Positions 7,168 to 16,010 of a stretch of DNA of 40,132 nucleotides are shown here, piece after piece (position 1 is the first letter of the stretch; each line of letters begins with the position of its first letter). The DNA is taken from contig DILD01000016.1 of NCBI GenBank assembly GCA_002424845.1, positions 1 through 40,132 of the forward strand, written 5' to 3'. The DNA comes from Thiobacillus denitrificans (GTDB lineage Bacteria > Pseudomonadota > Gammaproteobacteria > Burkholderiales > Thiobacillaceae). Made by a program: the position numbers and the translations under genes. Below the pieces are notes generated by a model. The model made no database searches. It had not been told where the DNA came from and saw nothing but the letters and a program-made list of their open reading frames with translations.

Positions 7168-8349
7168 ATGACAACACATTTGATGAACACCTACGCCCGC
7201 CAGCCGGTTGCCTTCGTGCGTGGCGAAGGCGCCTACCTGTGGGACGAAGCCGGCAAGCGCTATCTTGACGCGGTTGCCGGCGTGGCGGTGAACGGGTTGG
7301 GGCACGCTCACCCCAGGCTGGTGAAGGCGATCGCCGACCAGGCTGGGGCGTTGATCCATTCGTCCAACCTGTATCGCGTGCTGCGCCAGGAAGAACTGGC
7401 CGATCGGCTGTGCGCGATTTCGGGGATGGACAAGGCGTTCTTCTGCAATTCGGGCTGCGAAGCCAACGAAGCGGCGATCAAGCTGGCGCGTCTGTATGGT
7501 CACGGCAAGGGCATCGAGGTGCCGACCATCATCGTCATGGAAAAGGCTTTCCACGGGCGCACCATGGCGACGCTGACCGCGACCGGTAGTCGCAAGATCC
7601 AGGCCGGATTCGAGCCGCTGCTGGCAGGGTTTGCGCGGGTGCCGTTCAATGACCTGGAAGCCATTCGGCATGTGGCCGAACATAACAAGAGCGTGGTCGC
7701 AGTGCTGGTCGAAGTGGTGCAGGGCGAGGGCGGCATCAATGTGTTGCCGTCCGAATTCCTCGCCGAATTGCGGCAGATTTGCGATGCCCATGGCTGGCTG
7801 CTGATGCTGGACGAAGTGCAGACCGGTATTGGTCGCACCGGCACCTGGTTCGGCTTCCAGCATTCCGGCGTAATGCCGGACGTGATGGCGCTGGCCAAGG
7901 GCCTGGGCTCGGGCATGCCGATCGGCGCGTGTCTGGCGCGCGGTGTGGCCGCCGAGGTGTTCACCCCGGGTAGCCACGGCTCGACGTTCGGCGGCAATCC
8001 GCTGGCGTGTGCGGCGGCGCTGGCGACCCTGGATGCCATTGAGGAGGAGAAACTGCTCGATAATGCGCGCGTGCGCGGCGAGGCCATTCGCAGCGGGCTG
8101 CGGATGGCGCTGGCCGGTGTGCAAGGGGTAGTCGATATCCGCGGCGAAGGCATGATGATGGGCATCGAGCTGGATCGCCCGTGCGGCGAGCTGGTGGCCG
8201 TGGCGCGCGATGCCGGCGTGCTGATCAACGTCACCGCCGATACGGTCATTCGTCTGGTGCCGCCGCTGATTTATGGTGCGGCCGAGGTTGATGCGCTGGT
8301 CGCAGCGGTTTCGGGAATCGTTAGAAACTATCTGCAGCAGGCGGCGTGA
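7168..8349 (+). CDS. argD: Acetylornithine aminotransferase
   Basis: PLP-dependent class III aminotransferase converting N-acetylglutamate semialdehyde to N-acetylornithine in arginine synthesis (possibly also succinyl-diaminopimelate). The 393-residue product shows FFCNSGCEANEAAIKLAR, the cofactor-region motif DEVQTGIGRTG and ALAKGLGSGMPIGA with the Schiff-base lysine. The ATG at 7168 has a TGAGGA ribosome-binding site; an in-frame TTG four codons upstream does not. The stop overlaps the argF start (TGATG), so the two are translationally coupled. Confidence 0.96.
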   Translation: MTTHLMNTYARQPVAFVRGEGAYLWDEAGKRYLDAVAGVAVNGLGHAHPRLVKAIADQAGALIHSSNLYRVLRQEELADRLCAISGMDKAFFCNSGCEANEAAIKLARLYGHGKGIEVPTIIVMEKAFHGRTMATLTATGSRKIQAGFEPLLAGFARVPFNDLEAIRHVAEHNKSVVAVLVEVVQGEGGINVLPSEFLAELRQICDAHGWLLMLDEVQTGIGRTGTWFGFQHSGVMPDVMALAKGLGSGMPIGACLARGVAAEVFTPGSHGSTFGGNPLACAAALATLDAIEEEKLLDNARVRGEAIRSGLRMALAGVQGVVDIRGEGMMMGIELDRPCGELVAVARDAGVLINVTADTVIRLVPPLIYGAAEVDALVAAVSGIVRNYLQQAA

Positions 8350-9266
8350 TGCTGAAGCACTTTCTGCAATTCAAGGATTTGACGCGTGACGAACTGTTTT
8401 ATTTGTTCGAGCGCTCGCGTCTGATCAAGTCGCGTTTCAAGAAGTACCAGCCGTATCACCCCTTGGTTGATCGCACGCTGGCGATGATCTTCGAGAAAAG
8501 CTCGACCCGCACCCGGCTCTCGTTCGAGGCGGGCATGCATCAGCTCGGCGGCTCGGCGATTTACCTTAATACGCGCGACACCCAGCTCGGGCGCGGCGAG
8601 CCGGTGGAGGATGCGGGTGAGGTCATCTCGCGCATGGTCGACATCGTGATGATCCGCACCTTCGAGCAGGACATCATCGAGCGCTTCGCGTCGCATTCGC
8701 GCGTGCCGGTGATCAACGGGCTCACCAACGAATACCACCCATGCCAGATCCTCGCTGACATCTTTACCTTCATCGAGCATCGCGGCTCGATCCAGGGCAA
8801 AACGGTGGCGTGGATCGGCGACTCCAACAACATGTGCAACACCTGGCTGCAGGCGGCCGAAGTGCTCGGTTTCAACGTGCACGTGTCGACACCGCCGGGT
8901 TATGAAGTCGAGCCCGAGCGTGCCAACCTGTATGGCACCGACCACTTCGAGAGCTTCGCCGACCCGATGGATGCCTGCCGCGGCGCCGACCTGGTGACCA
9001 CGGACGTTTGGACCAGCATGGGCTGGGAGGCCGAGAATGACGAGCGCCTGAAGGCTTTTGCCGACTGGCAGGTTGATGCCGACATGATGGCGGTGGCGAA
9101 AAACAACGCGGTTTTCATGCACTGCCTGCCCGCCCACCGTGGCGAGGAAGTGACCGCCGAGGTGATCGACGGTTCGCAGTCGGTGGTGTGGGACGAGGCC
9201 GAGAACCGCCTGCACGTGCAGAAGGCGCTGATGGAATATCTGCTTCTGGGAAAAATCGAATCATGA
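8349..9266 (+). CDS. argF: Ornithine carbamoyltransferase
   Basis: Makes citrulline from ornithine and carbamoyl phosphate in the cytoplasm. The 305-residue product has the carbamoyl-phosphate motif FEKSSTRTR near residues 47-55, HPCQILAD in the middle, and the ornithine-binding HCLPAHRGEEV near the end. The ATG overlaps the argD stop by one base. A GTG one codon earlier is possible. The gene overlaps the next small gene by 4 nt, giving a tightly packed arginine operon. Confidence 0.97.
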   Translation: MLKHFLQFKDLTRDELFYLFERSRLIKSRFKKYQPYHPLVDRTLAMIFEKSSTRTRLSFEAGMHQLGGSAIYLNTRDTQLGRGEPVEDAGEVISRMVDIVMIRTFEQDIIERFASHSRVPVINGLTNEYHPCQILADIFTFIEHRGSIQGKTVAWIGDSNNMCNTWLQAAEVLGFNVHVSTPPGYEVEPERANLYGTDHFESFADPMDACRGADLVTTDVWTSMGWEAENDERLKAFADWQVDADMMAVAKNNAVFMHCLPAHRGEEVTAEVIDGSQSVVWDEAENRLHVQKALMEYLLLGKIES

Positions 9267-9502
9267 ACATTGCTTACTTCAAGGAGATGGATTCGCTTTA
9301 TATCGAAATCAGTCCTGAAAACCCCGCTCAGACATGGGAAGCGCACGAAGGCATCGTGCTCAACCTGTCGGAAGATGGCCGCGTGGTTGGCATCGAAATC
9401 GAAAAAGCCAGCCAGTCCGCCAATCTCGACCTCCTGAAAATCGGCGGCTTCCCCGGTCAGATCGAAATCATCGACAAGAACACCTCCGGCTCCACCCACT
9501 GA
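9263..9502 (+). CDS. DUF2283 family small protein
   Basis: A 79-residue soluble protein beginning MNIAYFKEMDSLYIEIS and continuing to GIVLNLSEDGRVVGIEIEKAS, the characteristic pattern of DUF2283. The function of the family is unknown to me; members often occur near toxin-antitoxin or metabolic genes. The ATG overlaps the argF stop by 4 nt (ATGA) and the stop is 12 nt before argG, so it is embedded in the arginine operon and translated with it. Confidence 0.85.
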   Translation: MNIAYFKEMDSLYIEISPENPAQTWEAHEGIVLNLSEDGRVVGIEIEKASQSANLDLLKIGGFPGQIEIIDKNTSGSTH

Positions 9503-9514
9503 CACACACCAAAT

Positions 9515-10744
<1,230 letters not shown>

Positions 10745-10746
10745 GC

Positions 10747-11061
10747 ATGCCCCAGTTCGACAATGTCGCCGTCACCAAGCAGGCCAATGTGTACTTTGAC
10801 GGCAAGTGCGTCTCGCACACCGTGCAGTTTGCCGATGGCAGCAAAAAATCGGTCGGCGTGATCCTGCCGTCCACGCTCACCTTCAACACCGGCGCGCCGG
10901 AAATCATGGAAACGGTGTCGGGCACGTGCCGGGTGAAACTGGCCGGGGAAACCGAGTGGAAGACCTACAGCGCCGGGCAGTCGTTCGATGTGCCGGCCAA
11001 TTCCAGCTTCGACATCGAAGTGATGGGCGATCCCTACCACTATGTCTGCCACTTCGGCTAA
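10747..11061 (+). CDS. ppnP: Pyrimidine/purine nucleoside phosphorylase
   Basis: A 104-residue single-domain cupin of the PpnP (former DUF1255, YaiE) family, which phosphorolyses several nucleosides. Visible features are NVYFDGKCVSHTV near the start, the VILPSTLTFNTGAPEIMETVSG block, and GQSFDVPANSSFDIEV with the C-terminal YHYVCHFG. Length matches the family. It starts 2 bases after the argG stop and is probably in the same transcript. Confidence 0.93.
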   Translation: MPQFDNVAVTKQANVYFDGKCVSHTVQFADGSKKSVGVILPSTLTFNTGAPEIMETVSGTCRVKLAGETEWKTYSAGQSFDVPANSSFDIEVMGDPYHYVCHFG

Positions 11062-11071
11062 GCGCTGAGCC

Positions 11072-11644
11072 ATGACCACCGTTACCGTCGTCAGGAAGGA
11101 CGGCCGCATCGCGATTGCGGCCGACACGCTGACGAAGTGGGGCGGCGGCAAGGAATCCGCCGATTACGTGGCGAACCACGAGAAGATCATCCGCGTCGGC
11201 GACAGCTACGTCGCGATCACCGGTTCGGCCACCTTCAAGCTGATTCTGACCGACTATTTCGCCTCGCTGGACGAGACGCCGCAGCTTGATTCGGTGGCCA
11301 GCATCTTCAGCGTGTGGAACACCCTGCACGGTGCGCTCAAGGAGCATTACTATCTTCAGAGCGGCGAGGACAAGGAAGAGGATCTCGAGTCCAGCCGAAT
11401 GGATGTGCTGATCGCCAACCCGCACGGCATCTTCGGCGTGGCGGCGCACCGCACGGTGCAGGCGTTCTCGAAATTCTATGCCTACGGCAGCGGCAGTCCT
11501 TATGCGCTGGGGGCGATGTACGCGGCTTACCGCGCGCCCGCGTTCGACGCCGAGGCGGTGGCGCGGCTGGGGGTGAGGGCGGCAGCCGAGTTCCATGATG
11601 AAACCGGTCTGCCGATTCAGTGTTTTGTGATGGATGAGGAGTAG
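11072..11644 (+). CDS. Betaproteobacterial proteasome homologue (BPH), N-terminal nucleophile hydrolase
   Basis: A 190-residue member of the proteasome/HslV superfamily. After Met removal the N-terminus is Thr-Thr-Val-Thr-Val-Val; Thr2 would be the catalytic Thr1. Asp18 (mature Asp17), a Lys near residue 38 (HEKI) and GSGS at residues 139-142 match the remaining active-site pattern of HslV-type subunits. The central insertion (SGEDKEEDLESS) and the long N-terminal loop differ from HslV. The sequence fits BPH, described in betaproteobacteria including Thiobacillus as a double-ring particle. No HslU or other unfoldase lies nearby. The substrate and role are unknown. It sits between ppnP and yajQ on the same strand. 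Confidence 0.85.
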   Translation: MTTVTVVRKDGRIAIAADTLTKWGGGKESADYVANHEKIIRVGDSYVAITGSATFKLILTDYFASLDETPQLDSVASIFSVWNTLHGALKEHYYLQSGEDKEEDLESSRMDVLIANPHGIFGVAAHRTVQAFSKFYAYGSGSPYALGAMYAAYRAPAFDAEAVARLGVRAAAEFHDETGLPIQCFVMDEE

Positions 11645-11649
11645 TCAGG

Positions 11650-12135
11650 ATGCCGAGTTTTGACATCGTGTCCGAAGTCGACAAGCAGGAAGTGCGCAAC
11701 GCGGTCGATCAGGTCAACAAGGAAGTGTCCACCCGTTTCGACTTCAAGGGCTCCGATGCGCGCGTCGAGCAGGCGGATTACGTGCTGACAGTGCATGCCG
11801 ACACCGAATTTCAGCTCGATCAGGTGCAGGAGATCCTGGCGCAGAAGCTCGCCAAGCGCAGTGTGGACGTCAAATGCCTGGATATCGGCAGCGTCGAGAA
11901 AGTCTCGGGCAACAAGGTCAAGCGCAGCGTGACGGTGAAGACCGGCGTCGAAACCGAACTGGCGAAAAAGATCGTCAAGTGCATCAAGGACAGCAAGCTG
12001 AAGGTGCAGGCCAGCATCCAGGGCGATACCGTGCGAGTGTCGGGCGCCAAGCGCGATCTGCTGCAGGACACCATCGCGCTGGTACGCAAGTCCATCACCG
12101 ACTTCCCCCTGCAGTATCAGAATTTCCGCGACTGA
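11650..12135 (+). CDS. yajQ: YajQ family nucleotide-binding protein
   Basis: A 161-residue soluble protein of the YajQ family: MPSFDIVSEVDKQEVRNAVDQ at the start, STRFDFKGSD, then DLLQDTIALVRKSITDFPLQYQNFRD at the end, all highly conserved. Members bind RNA or nucleotides, and the Xanthomonas homologue was reported to bind cyclic di-GMP. The gene starts 5 bases after the BPH stop and likely belongs to the same transcript. Confidence 0.95.
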   Translation: MPSFDIVSEVDKQEVRNAVDQVNKEVSTRFDFKGSDARVEQADYVLTVHADTEFQLDQVQEILAQKLAKRSVDVKCLDIGSVEKVSGNKVKRSVTVKTGVETELAKKIVKCIKDSKLKVQASIQGDTVRVSGAKRDLLQDTIALVRKSITDFPLQYQNFRD

Positions 12136-12178
12136 CGATTCGGTCGCGAATATCCAAACAGGACATGAGGAGGCGAGC

Positions 12179-12712
12179 ATGGCCAAGGTTCTGGTTCCCC
12201 TGGCGGACGGCTGCGAAGAGCTCGAAGCCGTCACCATCATCGACCTGCTGCGCCGTGCCGGCATCGAGGTAGTGAGCGCCGGACTCAAGCCTGGTATCGT
12301 CACGGCCCGTCGTGGCGTGCAACTCGTGCCCGACGTGACGCTGCAGGACAGCTACGACATGGTGGTGTTGCCTGGCGGCATGCCGGGGGCGTCGCATCTG
12401 AAAGAGGATGCGCGCATCCTGGAACTGCTGAAGACAATGGATGCAGCCGGCAAACACACGGCCGCCATTTGTGCCGCGCCGATGGTGCTGGCCGAAGCCG
12501 GCCTGCTCAAGGGCAAGCAGGCGACCAGTTACCCCGGCTTTCTCGACGGTTTGCCCGGTGTCACCGTCAGCGACGCTGCCGTGGTGCAGGATGGCAAGGT
12601 GCTGACTTCGCGCGGCCCTGGCACAGCGATGGATTTCGCACTGGCACTGATTGAAGTGTTGTCAGATGCCGAGACGCGTCAGCAGGTTGAAACCGCGCTG
12701 GTGAGATCGTAA
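12179..12712 (+). CDS. yajL: DJ-1/YajL family protein
   Basis: A 177-residue class I glutamine-amidotransferase-like protein of the DJ-1/ThiJ/YajL group. The N-terminal LADGCEELEAVTIID contains the conserved Glu (E14 or E15), and the nucleophile-elbow Cys98 lies in AAICAAPMVLAEAGLL. YajL proteins act as chaperones or in repair of carbonyl damage under oxidative stress; the exact chemistry is disputed. A GAGGAGGCGAGC ribosome-binding region precedes the ATG. Confidence 0.9.
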   Translation: MAKVLVPLADGCEELEAVTIIDLLRRAGIEVVSAGLKPGIVTARRGVQLVPDVTLQDSYDMVVLPGGMPGASHLKEDARILELLKTMDAAGKHTAAICAAPMVLAEAGLLKGKQATSYPGFLDGLPGVTVSDAAVVQDGKVLTSRGPGTAMDFALALIEVLSDAETRQQVETALVRS

Positions 12713-12770
12713 TCTGCCGCATAAGCTCATTTATCATTGAACAATTATTAAACTGTCCCCGGAGACCCCC

Positions 12771-13205
12771 ATGCAGATTCGCGAAATCCTGACGCTCAAG
12801 AGTGATGACATCTACAGTATCGCACCAGCCGATTCGGTTGAAACTGCCGTGGCCAAGCTGGTGAGCCTGGGCGTCGGTTCGCTGGTGGTGCTCAAGAATG
12901 GCGAGATGGTGGGATTGTTGACCGAGCGCGATGTGGTGCAGGGCATGGTCAAGCAGGGCTGCGATCTGAAAGCGGCCGACGTCAGCACCATCATGGTGAC
13001 CGACCCGGTGGTGGCCAACGCCGATGACTCGGTGGATTATGCCCGTGACGTGATGACCAAGTCGCATATCGGACACCTGCCGATTTTCGACGGCAACACG
13101 CTGCTCGGGATCATTTCCTTTCACGATGTGGCGCGCGCCTGTCTCAAGGAAGCCAACTTCGAGAACAGCCTGCTGAAACGCTACATCAAGCACTGGCCGG
13201 AATAA
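12771..13205 (+). CDS. CBS-domain protein
   Basis: A 144-residue protein formed almost entirely of a tandem CBS pair. The first domain spans about residues 8-60 (VETAVAKLVSLGVGSLVVLKN followed by LLTERDVV) and the second about residues 75-130 (SVDYARDVMTKSHIGHLPIFDG). Such Bateman modules bind adenine nucleotides. No enzyme domain is attached, so it is a stand-alone sensor or regulatory subunit. It converges on the DsrE-like gene with 9 bases between stops and no visible terminator. Confidence 0.9.
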   Translation: MQIREILTLKSDDIYSIAPADSVETAVAKLVSLGVGSLVVLKNGEMVGLLTERDVVQGMVKQGCDLKAADVSTIMVTDPVVANADDSVDYARDVMTKSHIGHLPIFDGNTLLGIISFHDVARACLKEANFENSLLKRYIKHWPE

Positions 13206-13214
13206 AAACAGTCT

Positions 13215-13727
13215 TCAGCGGATCGACTCGATGTCGAATCGCTTGTCCAGGATGTACGGGGTGATCAGCGCGTAGCCTTGCTGCTGCCAGTGTGCCAATT
13301 CAGTGATGGCATTGGGCACCACCTCGATGAAGTCCTGGAAATCCGCGACTGCGTAGCCGAAATCCTCGGCAGCCTGCCCACATACCTTGAACGATACGCC
13401 GAGGTCGGCGTAGTAGCGCATGCGGTCGACCGCTTCCTTGTATTTGGCCTCGTTATGCCTGGCCACGGTGACGACCTCGGTGCCGTGGATCACCACGACG
13501 ATTTTCAGATCTTCGGAAGCATAGCCGTAGGGCTCTGCCTGCAGGGGATTCATCAGGGAGCGTACCCAGTACAGCGCATTGCTGATTTTTTGCGGGTCAT
13601 CCAGATAAAACTCGAATACGACCTTGGCAGGCGCATAGGGGGTCGCTACCCATTTCCCCGCCGCCAGCCCGGGTCCTCCGGTCAATCCTAGCCATAACCC
13701 TGTTAACGCAAGCAGAAATGATTTCAT
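13215..13727 (-). CDS. Exported DsrE-like protein
   Basis: A 170-residue protein with an N-terminal signal peptide (MKSFLLALTGLWLGLTG, cleavage near residue 24) followed by a DsrE/DsrF-like fold: KVVFEFYLDDPQ, DLKIVVVIHGTEV, and Cys116 in VSFKVCGQAAEDFG, the position of the conserved cysteine in DsrE-like proteins. The ATG at 13727 has an AAGGAG site 5 bases upstream; an in-frame GTG two codons earlier overlaps it and is less likely. The periplasmic role is unknown. DsrE relatives bind or carry sulfur or act as oligomeric scaffolds. Two further DsrE-like products are encoded 4-6 kb downstream. Confidence 0.8.
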   Translation of the reverse strand: MKSFLLALTGLWLGLTGGPGLAAGKWVATPYAPAKVVFEFYLDDPQKISNALYWVRSLMNPLQAEPYGYASEDLKIVVVIHGTEVVTVARHNEAKYKEAVDRMRYYADLGVSFKVCGQAAEDFGYAVADFQDFIEVVPNAITELAHWQQQGYALITPYILDKRFDIESIR

Positions 13728-13757
13728 GTCCACTCCTTGTTGCCGAACGAATCTGCT

Positions 13758-14636
13758 TTATAGGCGTTGGGAGGCGTTGTGCTGAAGGCGGCGCAGGGTT
13801 TGAAACAGTTGCAGCCGTGCCAGGCTGACGTCGCCGGCTGTCACGGCTTCGATCAACCGGCATCCGGGTTCGTGTTCATGCTGGCAGTCGCGGAAACGGC
13901 ACTGTCCGAGATAGGGGCGGAATTCCACGAATGCGTGCGCCAGTGCATGGGCGTTCAGATGCTGCAAGGCGAATTCCTGCAGGCCGGGCGAATCGATCAC
14001 CGCCGAATCGGCATCCAGCCGGTGCAGACGGGTATGCGTGGTGGTGTGACGCCCGCTGTCGAGCGCTTCGGAATATTCGGCGGTCACCACGTCGGCCCCT
14101 GGAAACAGCGCATTGATCAGCGTGGACTTGCCCATGCCGGACTGCCCGATCAGAAGTGTGGTGTGGCCGTGCAGGGCAGGGCGCAGGGGGGTTATATCGC
14201 TTAGTGCAGACAGCATGACCAGCGGATAGCCGATGCGTGTAAGCAGGTTCAGCCGCTCACGCGCGGCGGGTGTTTCCGGCAAGTCGGCCTTGTTGAGGAT
14301 GAGCAGGCTGGCGATATTCTGGTCTTCGGCGGCAAGCAGGCAGCGCTGCACCAGTTCCATCGAAAAGCTCGGTCGCGCCGCTACCACTACGGCAAGCTGG
14401 GTGACGTTGGCCGCGATCGCCTTGGTCTTGAATGCGTCGGAGCGATAGAGCAGGCTGGTGCGCGGCAGCACCGTTTCGATCACCCCGCCATCGCCATCGT
14501 GGCGGAACTCGACGCGATCTCCGCATACCACGCGCAGGTGGCGGCCCTTGACCTGGCATGGCAGGTCGCCGTTTTCGGTCTCGACAATGAAACGTCGGCT
14601 GAATGCGGCGACGACCCGTCCGTGTTGAACGGTCAT
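13758..14636 (-). CDS. rsgA: Small-ribosomal-subunit biogenesis GTPase RsgA
   Basis: Circularly permuted GTPase that assists late 30S maturation. The 292-residue product has an N-terminal OB-fold, the displaced G4 motif LNKADL near residues 116-121, then G1 GQSGMGKSTL, and a C-terminal zinc finger (CRFRDCQHEHEPGC). It lies 3 bases downstream of phhB on the same strand. In many proteobacteria rsgA is a close neighbour of orn; here phhB and a cytochrome gene sit between them. Confidence 0.96.
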   Translation of the reverse strand: MTVQHGRVVAAFSRRFIVETENGDLPCQVKGRHLRVVCGDRVEFRHDGDGGVIETVLPRTSLLYRSDAFKTKAIAANVTQLAVVVAARPSFSMELVQRCLLAAEDQNIASLLILNKADLPETPAARERLNLLTRIGYPLVMLSALSDITPLRPALHGHTTLLIGQSGMGKSTLINALFPGADVVTAEYSEALDSGRHTTTHTRLHRLDADSAVIDSPGLQEFALQHLNAHALAHAFVEFRPYLGQCRFRDCQHEHEPGCRLIEAVTAGDVSLARLQLFQTLRRLQHNASQRL

Positions 14637-14639
14637 GCG

Positions 14640-14981
14640 TCAGATTTCAAACAGCATGTCGATCTTGGCCGCGCAGATGAAATCGTTTTCCGATAGCCCC
14701 CCGATCGCGTGGGTCCAGAATTCCACTTTCACGGTGTTGTAGCCGACGACGAGGTAGGGATGGTGGTCTTCGCGGTGCGATACCCACATCACGGCATTGG
14801 TAAAGGCCTGGGCTTGATAGTGATCCTTGAATTTGAATTCCTTGACGATCTTCACGCCGTCGCGCTGCCAGCCAGGCAGGCCTTTAAGCAGCGGGGCGAT
14901 CTGGGCGTCGGACAACGGCGCAACGCCGCCCTCGCAAGGGGCGCATTTCTTGCGGACGAGTTCTTCAACGATAGTAGTCAT
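14640..14981 (-). CDS. phhB: Pterin-4a-carbinolamine dehydratase
   Basis: Dehydrates 4a-hydroxytetrahydrobiopterin; 113 residues from the ATG at 14981. The active-site motif REDHHPYLVVGYNTVKVEF and the C-terminal HAIGGLSENDF are diagnostic. The N-terminus (EELVRKKCAPCEGG) carries a CxxC often present in proteobacterial members. The frame is open further upstream through the cytochrome gene, but that extension is in a different frame from the cytochrome and has no family resemblance. No phenylalanine hydroxylase is in the window. Confidence 0.93.
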   Translation of the reverse strand: MTTIVEELVRKKCAPCEGGVAPLSDAQIAPLLKGLPGWQRDGVKIVKEFKFKDHYQAQAFTNAVMWVSHREDHHPYLVVGYNTVKVEFWTHAIGGLSENDFICAAKIDMLFEI

Positions 14982-14992
14982 GATGAGAGGCC

Positions 14993-15301
14993 TTATTTGA
15001 ATTTGTAGTAATGCTGGTTGAGGTAGGCCGCGACGTGCGCCTCGTCTCCCGGGAACCAGCCTGCGCCCGTATTGGCATTGCAGCCAGAAATGCGGCCCGC
15101 CAGTTGTTGAGGGCTTGTGCTCTTGCGGTCGGCGCGTGTGTATATCTTGCTGCCGTCGCCGCCAAACATCTTGATGTGGCAGTTGAGGCAAGCCTTGTCG
15201 TGCAGGGTTTTTCCAACGCTGGGGTCCCCCTCGGCAAAAGGCGCGGCATGCGCGGTCGCAGCAAGGATTGCGGCTGCGAATAGAAACATCAGGCTTTTCA
15301 T
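14993..15301 (-). CDS. Small periplasmic c-type cytochrome
   Basis: A 102-residue exported protein: signal peptide residues 1-19 (cleavage after AHA), one heme-binding motif CLNCH (Cys38-His42), and a C-terminal helix with AHVAAYLNQHYYKFK. A Met for the distal heme position is not obvious; Met45 is very close to the CxxCH and there is an additional Cys74. The second ATG (15301) is preferred because a CAGGAG site lies at proper distance; the ATG two codons earlier is too close to it. It is 11 bases upstream of phhB, so the two may be co-transcribed. The electron partner is unknown. Confidence 0.85.
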   Translation of the reverse strand: MKSLMFLFAAAILAATAHAAPFAEGDPSVGKTLHDKACLNCHIKMFGGDGSKIYTRADRKSTSPQQLAGRISGCNANTGAGWFPGDEAHVAAYLNQHYYKFK

Positions 15302-15415
15302 GGTCATGGCTCCTGGACAGGAAGTCTGGATTATGGGCGCAAGCAAAGCCTTCTGCCACCCCGCGGCGGGCATGGTCTATGAGAAAATGCAGATTCTCCA
15401 ATTCAGGAAATCCTC

Positions 15416-15964
15416 ATGGCGCTCAACCCCACTCATTTGCTCTGGCTCGACATGGAAATGACCGGCCTGTCGCCCGACACCGACCGCATCATCGAGTTGG
15501 CCATCGTCGTTACCGATGCCGATCTCAATACGGTGGCCGAAGGGCCGGTTCTGGTGGTACATCAGCCCGACGAGGTGATGAATGCAATGGACAGCTGGAA
15601 CAAGGGTACGCATGGCAAATCCGGGTTGATCGACCGCGTCAAGGCTTCGCAGCTCGACGAGGCCGCGGCCGAGGCGCAGATGCTGGAATTCGTGAAGCAG
15701 CATGTGCCGGAAAGGACTTCGCCGATGTGCGGCAATACCATCTGTCAGGATCGGCGTTTCATGGCGCGCCACATGCCGCAGCTGGAGGCATTCTTTCATT
15801 ATCGCAACCTCGACGTCAGCACGCTCAAGGAACTGGCCAAGCGCTGGCGCCCCGGGCTTGCCGAGGCGTTCAAGAAGTCGAACAAGCACGAGGCGCTGGC
15901 CGATATCTACGAGTCGATCGACGAGATGAAGTACTACCGCGAGCACTTCATTCGCAACGAATAA
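15416..15964 (+). CDS. orn: Oligoribonuclease
   Basis: 3'-5' exonuclease that degrades short RNA fragments and pGpG. The 182-residue DEDDh-family product has LWLDMEMTGLSPDTDRIIELA (first acidic pair) near residues 9-29, NTICQDRRFMARHMP, DVSTLKELAKRW, and the end HEALADIYESIDEMKYYREHF. Length matches E. coli Orn. It is divergent from the cytochrome c/phhB/rsgA group. Confidence 0.97.
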   Translation: MALNPTHLLWLDMEMTGLSPDTDRIIELAIVVTDADLNTVAEGPVLVVHQPDEVMNAMDSWNKGTHGKSGLIDRVKASQLDEAAAEAQMLEFVKQHVPERTSPMCGNTICQDRRFMARHMPQLEAFFHYRNLDVSTLKELAKRWRPGLAEAFKKSNKHEALADIYESIDEMKYYREHFIRNE

Positions 15965-15985
15965 AAAAGCGGCCAGATGGCCGCT
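15964..15985 (-). terminator. Terminator of the porin gene
   Basis: An 8-bp perfect stem (15968-15975 and 15978-15985) with a 2-base loop. On the minus strand the stem is followed by TTTTTAT, so it terminates the porin transcript, whose stop codon is 26 bases upstream. It abuts the end of orn, where the plus-strand version lacks a T-tract. Confidence 0.75.
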
Positions 15986-16010
15986 GCAGGAGGATACCGC
16001 CAATTGGAGT

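Noticed and set aside
7057..8124. A 355-codon minus-strand frame opposite argD
   Set aside because: Antisense shadow; low-complexity His/Gln/Arg-rich composition and no recognisable motif.
14982..15401. Long N-terminal extension of phhB
   Set aside because: It runs through the cytochrome c gene in a different frame. The family start is the ATG at 14981.
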